From assembly GCF_003121845.1 (NCBI RefSeq), contig NZ_QEWQ01000004.1, forward strand, positions 1 to 64,000: a DNA stretch of 64,000 nt, read 5' to 3'. Shown here piece after piece: positions 1 to 8,049 of this stretch; positions within the stretch are counted from its first letter, which is position 1, and each line of letters begins with the position of its first letter. Under the pieces are notes generated by a model. That model was given only the letters and a program-made list of their open reading frames with translations. It did no database searches and was not told where the DNA came from. The position numbers were made by a program, and so were the translations under genes. Source of the DNA: Ignatzschineria ureiclastica. Lineage in GTDB: Bacteria; Pseudomonadota; Gammaproteobacteria; Cardiobacteriales; Wohlfahrtiimonadaceae.

Positions 1-243
<243 letters not shown>

Positions 244-410
244 TAATAGGTCTTAGACAATTTGTCTTACAATGAGACATGAGCGTTTCCAAAGTTAAAA
301 CTATGAATACAGTCTACTTGCTGTTACTAACCAACTAATCAAATTTATTCGTGAGTGGAGTGCGATATAGAATGCAGAGATGCATCGGCACTTCAAACAC
401 AAACCAGTTT

Positions 411-526
411 TCCTGGAAACAATAGCGCTATGGAACCACCTGATCCCGTCCCGAACTCAGAAGTGAAACGTAGCAGCGCCGATGGTAGTGTGGGAGTTCC
501 CATGTGAGAGTAGGTCATTTCCAGGG
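411..526 (+). rRNA. 5S ribosomal RNA
   Basis: The block contains the highly conserved 5S core ccgaactcagaagtgaaac followed by gcgccgatggtagtgtggg and gagagtagg. The ends tcctggaaa and tttccaggg pair to form the terminal stem, which sets the approximate borders. It lies about 170 bases after the 23S end, as in a normal rRNA operon; no tRNA gene was seen between the two. Confidence 0.95.
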
Positions 527-539
527 CTTAATTAAGAGA

Positions 540-572
540 CCCCTAGTTCAATGAACTAGGGGTTTTTCTTTT
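540..572 (+). terminator. rRNA operon rho-independent terminator
   Basis: A GC-rich hairpin (cccctagtt paired with aactagggg, small loop) is followed directly by a T-rich tract. It sits just after the 5S rRNA and ends the rRNA transcription unit. Confidence 0.9.
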
Positions 573-654
573 GGGTGAAAAAATGTAAAAGCTTTTTATT
601 TTAAAAGCTCAAAATTAAAAATATAAAACAATATAAAATGAGAGAGGGCTAATC

Positions 655-978
655 ATGAATTATGAAGATGCAAAACTATTTATTGCTCAAATATGTGCCA
701 AAGGGCAAGAAGATATTGGGCAATTAGATTTATATAGCTACATACTTAGTAGTGAGTTACAGGCGGTAATCAATATGATCTCTACATTGGAATCATATGA
801 AACAGATGATCATTATACATGGGAATATAGTTATCTTTTAGGGCAGGCAATCGGGAGTCTTGATACATCAGAAACTTGGCTTATCTATTTTGGACAAGTG
901 ATGGGACAAATAGGTGTTCAATTACAAAAGGTATATGAGATACTCAATGAGAGGTTAATATTATTACACCCTGAATAA
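655..978 (+). CDS. Hypothetical protein, 107 aa
   Basis: An open frame of 107 residues with a purine-rich ribosome-binding stretch (gagagggc) six to seven bases before ATG. The product is acidic, has no signal peptide or clear membrane segment, and is predicted by eye to be largely helical, with several Trp and Tyr residues (HYTWEYSY near the middle). I do not recognise a family. The NYN-domain gene begins 27 bases after its stop on the same strand with its own ribosome-binding site, so the two are probably co-transcribed. Base composition is as AT-rich as the neighbour. Confidence 0.6.
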   Translation: MNYEDAKLFIAQICAKGQEDIGQLDLYSYILSSELQAVINMISTLESYETDDHYTWEYSYLLGQAIGSLDTSETWLIYFGQVMGQIGVQLQKVYEILNERLILLHPE

Positions 979-1005
979 TCATGTATATACTAAGGAAGGT
1001 ATTTT

Positions 1006-1959
1006 ATGGAGCATAATGGTGAAAATATAGCAGTATTGATCGATGCAGATAATACCTCTCATTCTTTAATCGATGTGATTCTAGAAGAGGTCGCTAAATA
1101 TGGTACATCTTATGTTAAACAAGTTTATGGTGATTGGAGTTCCCCGTCCCTCAAGAACTGGAAAGAAAAATGTCTCAGTCATGGTTTAGTTGCAATTCAG
1201 CAATTCACTTATACAGCCAATAAAAATGCCACAGATATTGCAATGGTTATTGATGCTATGGATCTATTACATAGCCAACAATTTAATGCATTTTGTATTG
1301 TTTCTAGTGACAGTGATTTTACGGGACTAGTGTCTAGAATACGTAAAAATGGAATCAAAGTATATGGCATTGGAAAAGAGTCTACCCCCGAAGCTTTCCG
1401 TAAGTCCTGCGATAAGTATATATTTATTGATAACTTTATAGAAAAAGTTCCTGTCAATAATATGATTGACAATCTGAACGATGATAATAATGCATCTGTT
1501 ATAGAAATTAAAAAGATATATGATCAAAAATCTCTTAGGGCTGATTTACCGCTTTTGAAATTAATTCGTAACGCAATCAAAGAGAATGATCGAGATACGG
1601 GATGGAGTACCTTAAGATCTGTCGGAAAGTATATTCATAAAATGAATCCAGAATTTGATTCGCGAAATTATGGTTATTCTAAACTATCAGAATTGATCGA
1701 AGTGTTAGGTCTGTTTAAGTTAAAAGCACAGGAAAATACATTACATATCACTTGTGCACTTCCGAAAAATGAGCTAAAAAAAGTGCGAAAAATTATTAAA
1801 AAGCATAGCAGTAACCCGGAAAATGGTGCTTTATTAAAGCGGGATTTAATTAGTCAATCACTCAAAGAAAATGGTATTTATTATAAAGAGGCCTTTGGTT
1901 GTAAATCGTTAACATCTTTTTTGAAAAAAAATAGATTATTGGATTTTATGGAGAGGTAG
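1006..1959 (+). CDS. NYN domain (LabA/DUF88-like) putative RNase with C-terminal OST-HTH/LOTUS-like domain
   Basis: 317 residues. The N-terminal ~145 residues have the NYN (PIN-like nuclease) pattern: an IDADN motif near residues 13-17, a conserved ATDIAMVIDAMDLL segment, the SSDSDF motif near 101-106 and a GIG(K)E turn, all carrying the acidic metal-binding residues of the fold. The part after about residue 180 contains two helical segments resembling OST-HTH/LOTUS RNA-binding modules (LLKLIRNAI, FGCKSLTSFLKK). NYN proteins of this type are thought to cleave RNA; the substrate here cannot be told. The ribosome-binding site is aaggaagg. It forms a likely two-gene unit with the preceding small gene. 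Confidence 0.85.
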   Translation: MEHNGENIAVLIDADNTSHSLIDVILEEVAKYGTSYVKQVYGDWSSPSLKNWKEKCLSHGLVAIQQFTYTANKNATDIAMVIDAMDLLHSQQFNAFCIVSSDSDFTGLVSRIRKNGIKVYGIGKESTPEAFRKSCDKYIFIDNFIEKVPVNNMIDNLNDDNNASVIEIKKIYDQKSLRADLPLLKLIRNAIKENDRDTGWSTLRSVGKYIHKMNPEFDSRNYGYSKLSELIEVLGLFKLKAQENTLHITCALPKNELKKVRKIIKKHSSNPENGALLKRDLISQSLKENGIYYKEAFGCKSLTSFLKKNRLLDFMER

Positions 1960-2167
1960 GTAATAGACGAAAATTAGGATATTAAATAAATATAAATCAA
2001 TAAATATATATTTGTATTTATATATAATATGCGTAAATTTTGTAGTAATATATTCCCTTATTAAAAATAATATAGCTATATAAATATCATCTAGTTAGCC
2101 TGATTATGGGGCTCGATAGGATATTGTTTAGAATTTAAATATATTTATTCAATATTGGAGAGTTATT

Positions 2168-3316
2168 ATGAGCAATAAGAGTGATGTTTCATCTAATAAA
2201 AAAACAGAATGGAAGCGAATAACGCAAGAGATGTTGGATCAAGCCGGAATCGAGATTAATGGCCCTAATCCTTATGATATACAAGTGCATAATGAAGATC
2301 TATACCAACGTGTGTTACAACAAGGCTCTATTGGATTAGGTGAGAGTTATATGGATGGTTGGTGGGATTGTGAACGCCTTGATCTTTTTTTTACGCGAGT
2401 CTTGAGTGCTCAGTTAGATCAAAAATTACCTAAAAATTGGCGAGATATTGTTCGGATTATTGTTGCTCGTATTTGGAATCTTCAGACAAAAAATAGAGCT
2501 TGGATTGTTGGAAAAGAGCACTATGATCTTGGGAATGATCTGTTTGTCCGCATGCTTGATCCTTATATGCAATATTCATGTGGCTATTGGGCAAATGCGA
2601 CAACATTAGAAGAAGCACAAAAAGCCAAATTAGATCTCATCTGTCGTAAATTAGAATTAAAACCCGGAATGCGCTTATTGGATATTGGTTGTGGTTGGGG
2701 GGGATTATCCGCTTATGCCGCAACACATTATGGTGTTTCGGTAACGGGTGTCACAATCTCTCAAGAGCAGCAAAAATTGGCACAAGATCGTTGCCGAGAT
2801 TTAGATGTCAAGATATTGTTGCAAGATTATCGTGATCTTGATGATCAATTTGATCGTGTTGTTTCTGTGGGGATGTTTGAGCATGTTGGTCCCAAAAATT
2901 ATGCTGAATATTTTGATGTTGTACGTAAAAATATTAAAGAAGATGGTCTATTTCTCCTTCATACGATAGGTTCTAACTATAATAAGGTAAATGTTGATCC
3001 TTGGATCGAAAAGTATATTTTTCCCAATGGTATTTTGCCGTCAATCCAAGGAATTGCGAATGCAAGTCAAAATAAGTTTGTAATGGAAGACTGGCATAAT
3101 TTTGGTGCCGATTATGATCGGACCTTAATGGCATGGTATGAGCGTTTTATGAATACTTGGCCTGAGATTGAGAATAATTACACGCCAAGATTCAAACGAA
3201 TGTTTAGTTACTATCTCCTTGCTTGCGCGGGTGCTTTTAGAGCTCGAGATATTCAATTATGGCAGATTCTTTGGAGTCCAAAGGGCGTCGTTGGCGGGAT
3301 TAGAGTTCCTCGTTAA
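2168..3316 (+). CDS. cfa: Cyclopropane-fatty-acyl-phospholipid synthase
   Basis: 382 residues, the usual length for Cfa. It methylenates cis double bonds of unsaturated acyl chains in membrane phospholipids with S-adenosylmethionine. The SAM-binding glycine motif LDIGCGWGG lies at about residues 171-179, and the family block YDLGNDLFVRMLDPYMQYSCGYW lies just before it; its YMQYSCGYW part is the substrate/bicarbonate region of the family. The C-terminal GAFRARDIQLWQ is also typical. The start has ribosome-binding sequence ttggag. A strong bidirectional terminator follows. The 208-base upstream region is very AT-rich, and I cannot identify a stationary-phase promoter with certainty. Confidence 0.96.
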   Translation: MSNKSDVSSNKKTEWKRITQEMLDQAGIEINGPNPYDIQVHNEDLYQRVLQQGSIGLGESYMDGWWDCERLDLFFTRVLSAQLDQKLPKNWRDIVRIIVARIWNLQTKNRAWIVGKEHYDLGNDLFVRMLDPYMQYSCGYWANATTLEEAQKAKLDLICRKLELKPGMRLLDIGCGWGGLSAYAATHYGVSVTGVTISQEQQKLAQDRCRDLDVKILLQDYRDLDDQFDRVVSVGMFEHVGPKNYAEYFDVVRKNIKEDGLFLLHTIGSNYNKVNVDPWIEKYIFPNGILPSIQGIANASQNKFVMEDWHNFGADYDRTLMAWYERFMNTWPEIENNYTPRFKRMFSYYLLACAGAFRARDIQLWQILWSPKGVVGGIRVPR

Positions 3317-3365
3317 TATCTAATGCTTTAAGTCTAAGGCTTTAAGTCAAGCTAATTCACAAAAG

Positions 3366-3410
3366 AAAATCCCCTAATATTGAGTTATAAAATATTAGGG
3401 GATTTTTTGT
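3366..3410. terminator. Bidirectional rho-independent terminator between cfa and yhhQ
   Basis: Perfect inverted repeat (aaatcccctaatatt with aatattaggggattt), eight-base loop, T tract on the plus side and A tract on the other, so it can end both cfa (plus) and yhhQ (minus). Confidence 0.9.
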
Positions 3411-3477
3411 TATGGCTCTATATCAGTAACAATATAGAGATCGGTAATAGTCATCGAAGTTGTGATGATCTATTAAA

Positions 3478-4137
3478 TTATGCTGTGGCTTTTTCTGTTT
3501 GGAGCGATGACATTTTTTTAAGAATAAAGTTTAGCAATAAACCATAAAGTGGTAGAAAGAAGATCGCACAAATTAATAGTTTAAATGCATAATCCACGAG
3601 AGCAATTTCTTGCCAATTGGCTGCCATGAATGCATCATCACTTTGATAAAAGGCAATAAAGAAGAAAACAACAGTATCTATAAAATTACCGGCAATTGCT
3701 GCAGCGCTAGGTGCTACCCACCAACGATGATTTCTGCGAAGATAACTAAAAACAGTAATATCCATTAGTTGTCCCACGAGATATCCTGCGAAACTAGCAA
3801 GTGCAATTCGTGCGACAAAAAGATTAAAAGTAGATAGCTCATTAAAGCCTAACCATTCACCTTTAAAAAAGATCACTGAGATAACATAGGAGATAATAAG
3901 TGCTGGAATCATCACGACAAAAATAATGCGACGTGCAAGTGAAGCACCAAATACTCGAATGGTTAGATCTGTGGTGAGGAAGATGAAGGGGAATGTGAAA
4001 GCACCCCAGGTAGTATGAAATCCAAAGATTGTAAAGGGCAACTGTACAAGATAGTTGCTCGAAGCAATAATCAGAATATGAAAGAAAGAGAGCTGATAGA
4101 GTGCTCGTCGTCTCTCAGCTTGCGTAAATTGATACAT
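3478..4137 (-). CDS. yhhQ: Queuosine precursor transporter (QPTR family, COG1738)
   Basis: 219 residues from the chosen ATG. It matches the E. coli YhhQ pattern closely: HILIIASSNYLVQLP near the N-terminus, GFHTTWGAFTFPFIFL, the DLTIRVFG motif and repeated membrane spans. The family imports 7-cyano-7-deazaguanine or 7-aminomethyl-7-deazaguanine for the queuosine modification of tRNA. The frame is open 35 codons further upstream to 4242, but the ATG at 4137 is preferred because the YhhQ homology starts there and it has an AAGGA ribosome-binding site. That site is the tail of a preQ1-I riboswitch, so translation should fall when precursor is abundant. Confidence 0.93.
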   Translation of the reverse strand: MYQFTQAERRRALYQLSFFHILIIASSNYLVQLPFTIFGFHTTWGAFTFPFIFLTTDLTIRVFGASLARRIIFVVMIPALIISYVISVIFFKGEWLGFNELSTFNLFVARIALASFAGYLVGQLMDITVFSYLRRNHRWWVAPSAAAIAGNFIDTVVFFFIAFYQSDDAFMAANWQEIALVDYAFKLLICAIFFLPLYGLLLNFILKKMSSLQTEKATA

Positions 4138-4147
4138 AAATTTTAAT

Positions 4148-4184
4148 TCCTTAGTTTTTTTGCGTGGGAGGTTCACGAACCACG
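4148..4184 (-). promoter_or_regulatory. preQ1-I riboswitch controlling yhhQ
   Basis: Read on the minus strand: a perfect 5-bp stem CGTGG/CCACG encloses a 12-base C-containing loop (TTCGTGAACCTC), followed at once by the A-rich tail CAAAAAAACTAAGGA. This is the compact layout of class I preQ1 aptamers (P1 stem, pyrimidine-rich loop, A-rich L3, then a pairing tail). The tail overlaps the Shine-Dalgarno AAGGA ten bases before the yhhQ start codon. Ligand binding would hide the ribosome-binding site. Known biology: preQ1-I elements control COG1738 transporter genes in several proteobacteria. It was identified by eye, not with a covariance model. Confidence 0.85.
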
Positions 4185-4256
4185 AGAGGCGGTATTGTAG
4201 CCTAAATGGCGTTAAATCACAAAAGGGATTAAAGCATAGCATTTAACATGCTGGCT

Positions 4257-6164
4257 TTATTCAATAGTTTTCTGACATGCTTGTTGCAACATCTCTATCT
4301 CTTGTGTAATCGCAGGAAACTGCGGAATAGATGGTACAGGTTTAATACTTGTTTGTTCCCCATATTGTAGAGCGTTGGCTAACATTTCAAAGAGGTATAG
4401 GAGTGATGCAAGCTCTTCTGCTGAAAGTGATTTCCGATGGTCCACTTCGGCTGCATGTTCTAATAAAAAAGCAAGCTTTTCAATAGAGTAGATGATCGGC
4501 CAATAGTATTCAATTAACGATTTTTTAAGCGGAATTTCACCTGTAGCAGCATCATAAAGGGCTGTTAGATTTGTAACATTTGTTCGCATCTTGATAATAC
4601 GATCATTGATTTGTTGATGAGAAGAGGATGTGTCTGGAGAGAATAGAAGCAATAACATTTGAGATTGATTTCGAAGGGTGCGCATCATGATTCTTGGAAT
4701 TCTAAGTGATGCTGTTCTTCTTCCCATTAAAATAACGCCGATAAGTCCAATAATACTACCAATGATTACATCGATCATACGGGCACTAGCAAAGTAAAAT
4801 GCAGAAAATTCACCGCCGGTAATTGTTTCTGCAAGGATGAGTGCATTGGGTGTAATAAAGATAATAGCTAGTCCGTAGTTTTTAACAATAAAAAGCTCGG
4901 TGAGTGCCGTAAAAAATAAGATAAAGAGTGCGACAGCATAACCTGAAGGGTGAAAATGGAGAATTGCGGTAGCAATAATAATGCCGAGCATCGTTCCCAT
5001 TGAGCGTTGTAAAGCTCTATGGAATGTAGCAACCATTGAAGAACCGGACATAACCGCAACACAAGAGAGCGGAATCCAGTAGGATCTAGTAAAGTCAAAA
5101 CTATGGGCAACAATTGTTGCGATTGCTGTAATAATACCAAAGCGGATAGAGGTTAAAAATACAAGTGAGTTACGATCAAGTGTATTCAGCAAAATTTCTT
5201 TGATTGTAATACGTTTTTCTAGAGAAATGGGTTTCAGATTTTCGGCTGGATCCTTGATAATGTTCGCCATAGTCTGATAATAGTTTTGTAACGTTATGTC
5301 CTGTAGTTGTGGAATTGTGAATAGCGAGGATTCTTTGAGATTGTTTTTTAAAGCACTCTCAATTTGTTCAATTAAGGCGAGACATTCGTTAGGAAGTTTT
5401 TCTTTATGTTCAGCATAATGACTCATGAGATAGAGAAAATACTCATTTCCGGTAATGGTTAAGTGTAATAAACGTTGATATGTTTTTGAAGGAGAACCCG
5501 GTAGTTCTCCACTCATTAATATCTCTAAAGTATCGCGCAACAAGCTCATTGTTTTATATTTTTCATTTTGGAATTGATCTGTACCAATACTTGCGGTAAA
5601 GCGATGAAGTTGACGATAAACATTACTGACAGCTTTAATTTCAGGGCGATGAGGATTAATCAAAAAACCGCTCATAGCAATTAACCAAGAGAGAATAGCC
5701 CCTAGTGAAACTAATCCTGCGCGGAAAAAAGCCCCTTGCAAATCTGTGATAGGCATATCAGCCGTGAGGGCAAATACCATGATAAAAAAGATGGCTGAAG
5801 GACCGATAAACTTTAGTGCATTAAAAATAAAGATCATGACGGTGGCAATGAGTCCAATTAAGATGACCATTGCTATGGGGGAGGGTGCAACAATAGAGCC
5901 TAAAAAAGCGCATAGTACAATCATTCCCCCCACAAATAGAAGACGCTTAGCAAGATGAGCATAGGGTAAGCGAAAGGCATATAAGTAGGTAAATCCCCCT
6001 AAACCTGCCATTAGTCCATATTGAAGTTGCTTAAACCAAAGTCCAATGAAAATGGGGAGCGACATTGCTAAGGCTGCCCCTATTGCACGTTCCCAAGGAA
6101 AAGGGCGATTATTGACAGCAATGGCGGCTTTAAATATCTGCCCAGCTTTTTGTAATCCGTTCAT
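4257..6164 (-). CDS. FUSC family inner-membrane protein (YccS/AaeB-like putative efflux protein)
   Basis: 635 residues with the FUSC layout: an N-terminal block of about six hydrophobic helices (residues ~25-170), a soluble helical region (~180-320), then a second membrane block (~335-475) and a C-terminal cytoplasmic part. The segment SYWIPLSCVAVMSGSS and the following ALQRSMGTMLGIIIATAI match the FUSC repeat signature. Characterised relatives include AaeB, an aromatic carboxylic-acid exporter; the substrate here is unknown. It is transcribed toward yhhQ, with the riboswitch between the two. No membrane-fusion partner gene is present nearby, which argues for a YccS/YhfK-type rather than an AaeAB-type protein. 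Confidence 0.85.
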   Translation of the reverse strand: MNGLQKAGQIFKAAIAVNNRPFPWERAIGAALAMSLPIFIGLWFKQLQYGLMAGLGGFTYLYAFRLPYAHLAKRLLFVGGMIVLCAFLGSIVAPSPIAMVILIGLIATVMIFIFNALKFIGPSAIFFIMVFALTADMPITDLQGAFFRAGLVSLGAILSWLIAMSGFLINPHRPEIKAVSNVYRQLHRFTASIGTDQFQNEKYKTMSLLRDTLEILMSGELPGSPSKTYQRLLHLTITGNEYFLYLMSHYAEHKEKLPNECLALIEQIESALKNNLKESSLFTIPQLQDITLQNYYQTMANIIKDPAENLKPISLEKRITIKEILLNTLDRNSLVFLTSIRFGIITAIATIVAHSFDFTRSYWIPLSCVAVMSGSSMVATFHRALQRSMGTMLGIIIATAILHFHPSGYAVALFILFFTALTELFIVKNYGLAIIFITPNALILAETITGGEFSAFYFASARMIDVIIGSIIGLIGVILMGRRTASLRIPRIMMRTLRNQSQMLLLLFSPDTSSSHQQINDRIIKMRTNVTNLTALYDAATGEIPLKKSLIEYYWPIIYSIEKLAFLLEHAAEVDHRKSLSAEELASLLYLFEMLANALQYGEQTSIKPVPSIPQFPAITQEIEMLQQACQKTIE

Positions 6165-6398
6165 TTTTAATCTCTATAATTATGCTGAATAACAATATTA
6201 TACGGGATTTTTGATTTTTTCTTGTGATGAATAAAAAATTAGGTTATAGATAGGAATTAATTCAAAATAACTCTGGCTTATTTGGGCTGATAACAATTGA
6301 TATGAGGAGGTTTTGAAAGAATATTACCACTGCCTTTTACGGAATTTAGTTTGTGTCTTGCTGTTCATTTTTTCATTTAACTGGGACTTTAAAATACC

Positions 6399-6998
6399 AT
6401 GGCATTTAATCATCAAATAGAAGCATTTATCTCTACGCTTGCAACAGACCGTTATTATGTTTGGGATCACTTTTTGGATTCAAGTGAAATTCAAGCAATC
6501 AGAGAGGCTATCCCCGATGATGAACTACATGAAGCCCGTATCGGCCATAAAGATACTCTGCAAAATAACAAAGCGATTCGAGGCGATCAAACATTGTGGT
6601 TAGATGATGGGATGGCACCTATCATTCGGGATTATCTTGCAAAAATGGATGAAATTCGGCAGATTTTAAATCGAGAGTTCTATTTAGGCTTGAAAGATTT
6701 TGAAACGCATTTTGCTCGTTATGAGCCTGGTACTTACTATAAAATGCATATCGATAATCCTAAAGGAGTAAGTCGAAGAAAGATCACAACGGTACTCTAT
6801 CTCAATGAAGACTGGAAACCTGGTGATGGCGGTGAGTTAGAGATCTATAATTTGGCACAAGAGAAAATTTTAACTGTAGAGCCTATTGCTGGGCGTATTA
6901 TCTTTTTCTTATCAGAAGATTTTCCGCATGAAGTGACTACGACAAATGTGGTGCGGGATAGTATTACAGGTTGGTATCTCACAGAAAAATTGTTATAG
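6399..6998 (+). CDS. 2-oxoglutarate/Fe(II)-dependent oxygenase (prolyl 4-hydroxylase-like)
   Basis: 199 residues. The double-stranded beta-helix metal triad is visible: H117-x-D119 in KMHIDN and H177 in DFPHEV, with the 2-oxoglutarate-binding R186 nine residues later in VVRDSITGWYL. YEPGTYYKMH and LYLNEDW..GDGGELE are typical of the PF13640 group that includes bacterial prolyl hydroxylases and SM-20/EGLN-like proteins. The substrate is not known; bacterial relatives hydroxylate EF-Tu or other proteins. It stands alone between the divergent FUSC gene and xpt. The upstream Shine-Dalgarno is weak. Confidence 0.88.
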   Translation: MAFNHQIEAFISTLATDRYYVWDHFLDSSEIQAIREAIPDDELHEARIGHKDTLQNNKAIRGDQTLWLDDGMAPIIRDYLAKMDEIRQILNREFYLGLKDFETHFARYEPGTYYKMHIDNPKGVSRRKITTVLYLNEDWKPGDGGELEIYNLAQEKILTVEPIAGRIIFFLSEDFPHEVTTTNVVRDSITGWYLTEKLL

Positions 6999-7184
6999 CC
7001 ATTGAATCAGCTTATTGTCTATTCTTTAGAAGAAAGGGAGCATTCCAAGGGATTTTGCGGTACAATATTGCACAAATTTTTAGATCAATCTCTCTAGGTT
7101 AATGCAAGGAAATGTAACGACTAGTGGTGCTTGATAATCACTTGTTTTTCAAATTAAAAGCTTGCATTTAACCATACTAATAAA

Positions 7185-7203
7185 GGTGAAAATGAGTTTC
7201 ACC
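7185..7203 (+). promoter_or_regulatory. Short hairpin in the xpt leader
   Basis: A perfect 7-bp stem (ggtgaaa/tttcacc) with a five-base loop ends 16 bases before the xpt start codon, next to its weak ribosome-binding site aaagg. It could modulate translation. It has no T tract and does not resemble a purine riboswitch. Confidence 0.35.
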
Positions 7204-7219
7204 ATTTAAAGGTTCCCTT

Positions 7220-7795
7220 ATGAAATTACTTCACGATAGAATTATTCAAGATGGCTTAGCTTTTGATGATGGTACATTAAAAGTCGATAGCTTTATCAAT
7301 CATCAAATGGATCCTATTTTAATGAAATCCATTGCGGTTGAGTTTGTTCGCCGTTTTGCTAATTTACCTATCAATAAAATTATTACGATTGAAGCAAGTG
7401 GTATTGCGCCGGCAATTATGCTTGGTTATCTACTTGAATTACCGGTTGTTTTTGTGAAGAAGAAAACTCCGAAAACAATGGAGAAGATGTATCTCTCATC
7501 GGTTTACTCTTATACTAAAGATCGTACTTATGATGTTTGTGTAAGTGAAGAGTATCTCTCTAAAGAAGATAATGTTCTCTTTATTGATGACTTTTTAGCT
7601 AATGGTAATGCAGCATTAGGCGTGAAATCGCTGATTGATCAAGCAGGTGCTACACTCTATGGAATGGGCTTTATCATTGAAAAGAGTTTTCAGGAAGGGC
7701 GGGATCGCTTGCTAGCGGAGGGTATTAATATCCAATCTCTAGCGCGCATCTCTTCACTTGCCGGCGGCAAAGTGCAATTTGCAGCAGAGCCTTAA
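7220..7795 (+). CDS. xpt: Xanthine phosphoribosyltransferase
   Basis: 191 residues, the length of the Bacillus-type Xpt. It converts xanthine and PRPP to XMP in purine salvage. The PRPP-binding loop is [14 protein letters not shown] near residues 124-137; the N-terminal [10 protein letters not shown], the EASGIAP segment and KKKTPKTM are further family signatures. It is monocistronic, with about 220 bases upstream. Unlike many Firmicute xpt genes no guanine riboswitch core was found upstream. Downstream, 7796-8049 holds three copies of gtgataa within about 40 bases but no gene. Confidence 0.93.
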   Translation: MKLLHDRIIQDGLAFDDGTLKVDSFINHQMDPILMKSIAVEFVRRFANLPINKIITIEASGIAPAIMLGYLLELPVVFVKKKTPKTMEKMYLSSVYSYTKDRTYDVCVSEEYLSKEDNVLFIDDFLANGNAALGVKSLIDQAGATLYGMGFIIEKSFQEGRDRLLAEGINIQSLARISSLAGGKVQFAAEP

Positions 7796-8049
7796 AGTTT
7801 GATGATATAGAAATGTTGATATAATTCGCGAATCCCAATCGCTATCTATAGTGATAAAGACGACAGTGATAAAACCTATAGTGATAAGTAGGGATTCGCA
7901 AAATTAGAGTAAAATCCGGCGCATTTGCGATCTCTTATGGGTAGAAATACATTATAAGAGTGCAAATGCGTATTTGTTTAAGGTCTTGGTTAATTAGGGA
8001 AGAGAAGCAGATTAAGGTCGATTGATCTGTTTATCTTTAGAAGGGTAGA

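Noticed and set aside
4138-4242. Longer N-terminus of yhhQ from 4242
   Set aside because: The stretch contains the preQ1-I riboswitch and has no homology to YhhQ.
7001-7219. Purine riboswitch before xpt
   Set aside because: The conserved three-way junction core of guanine or xanthine aptamers is absent; only a simple 7-bp hairpin is present.
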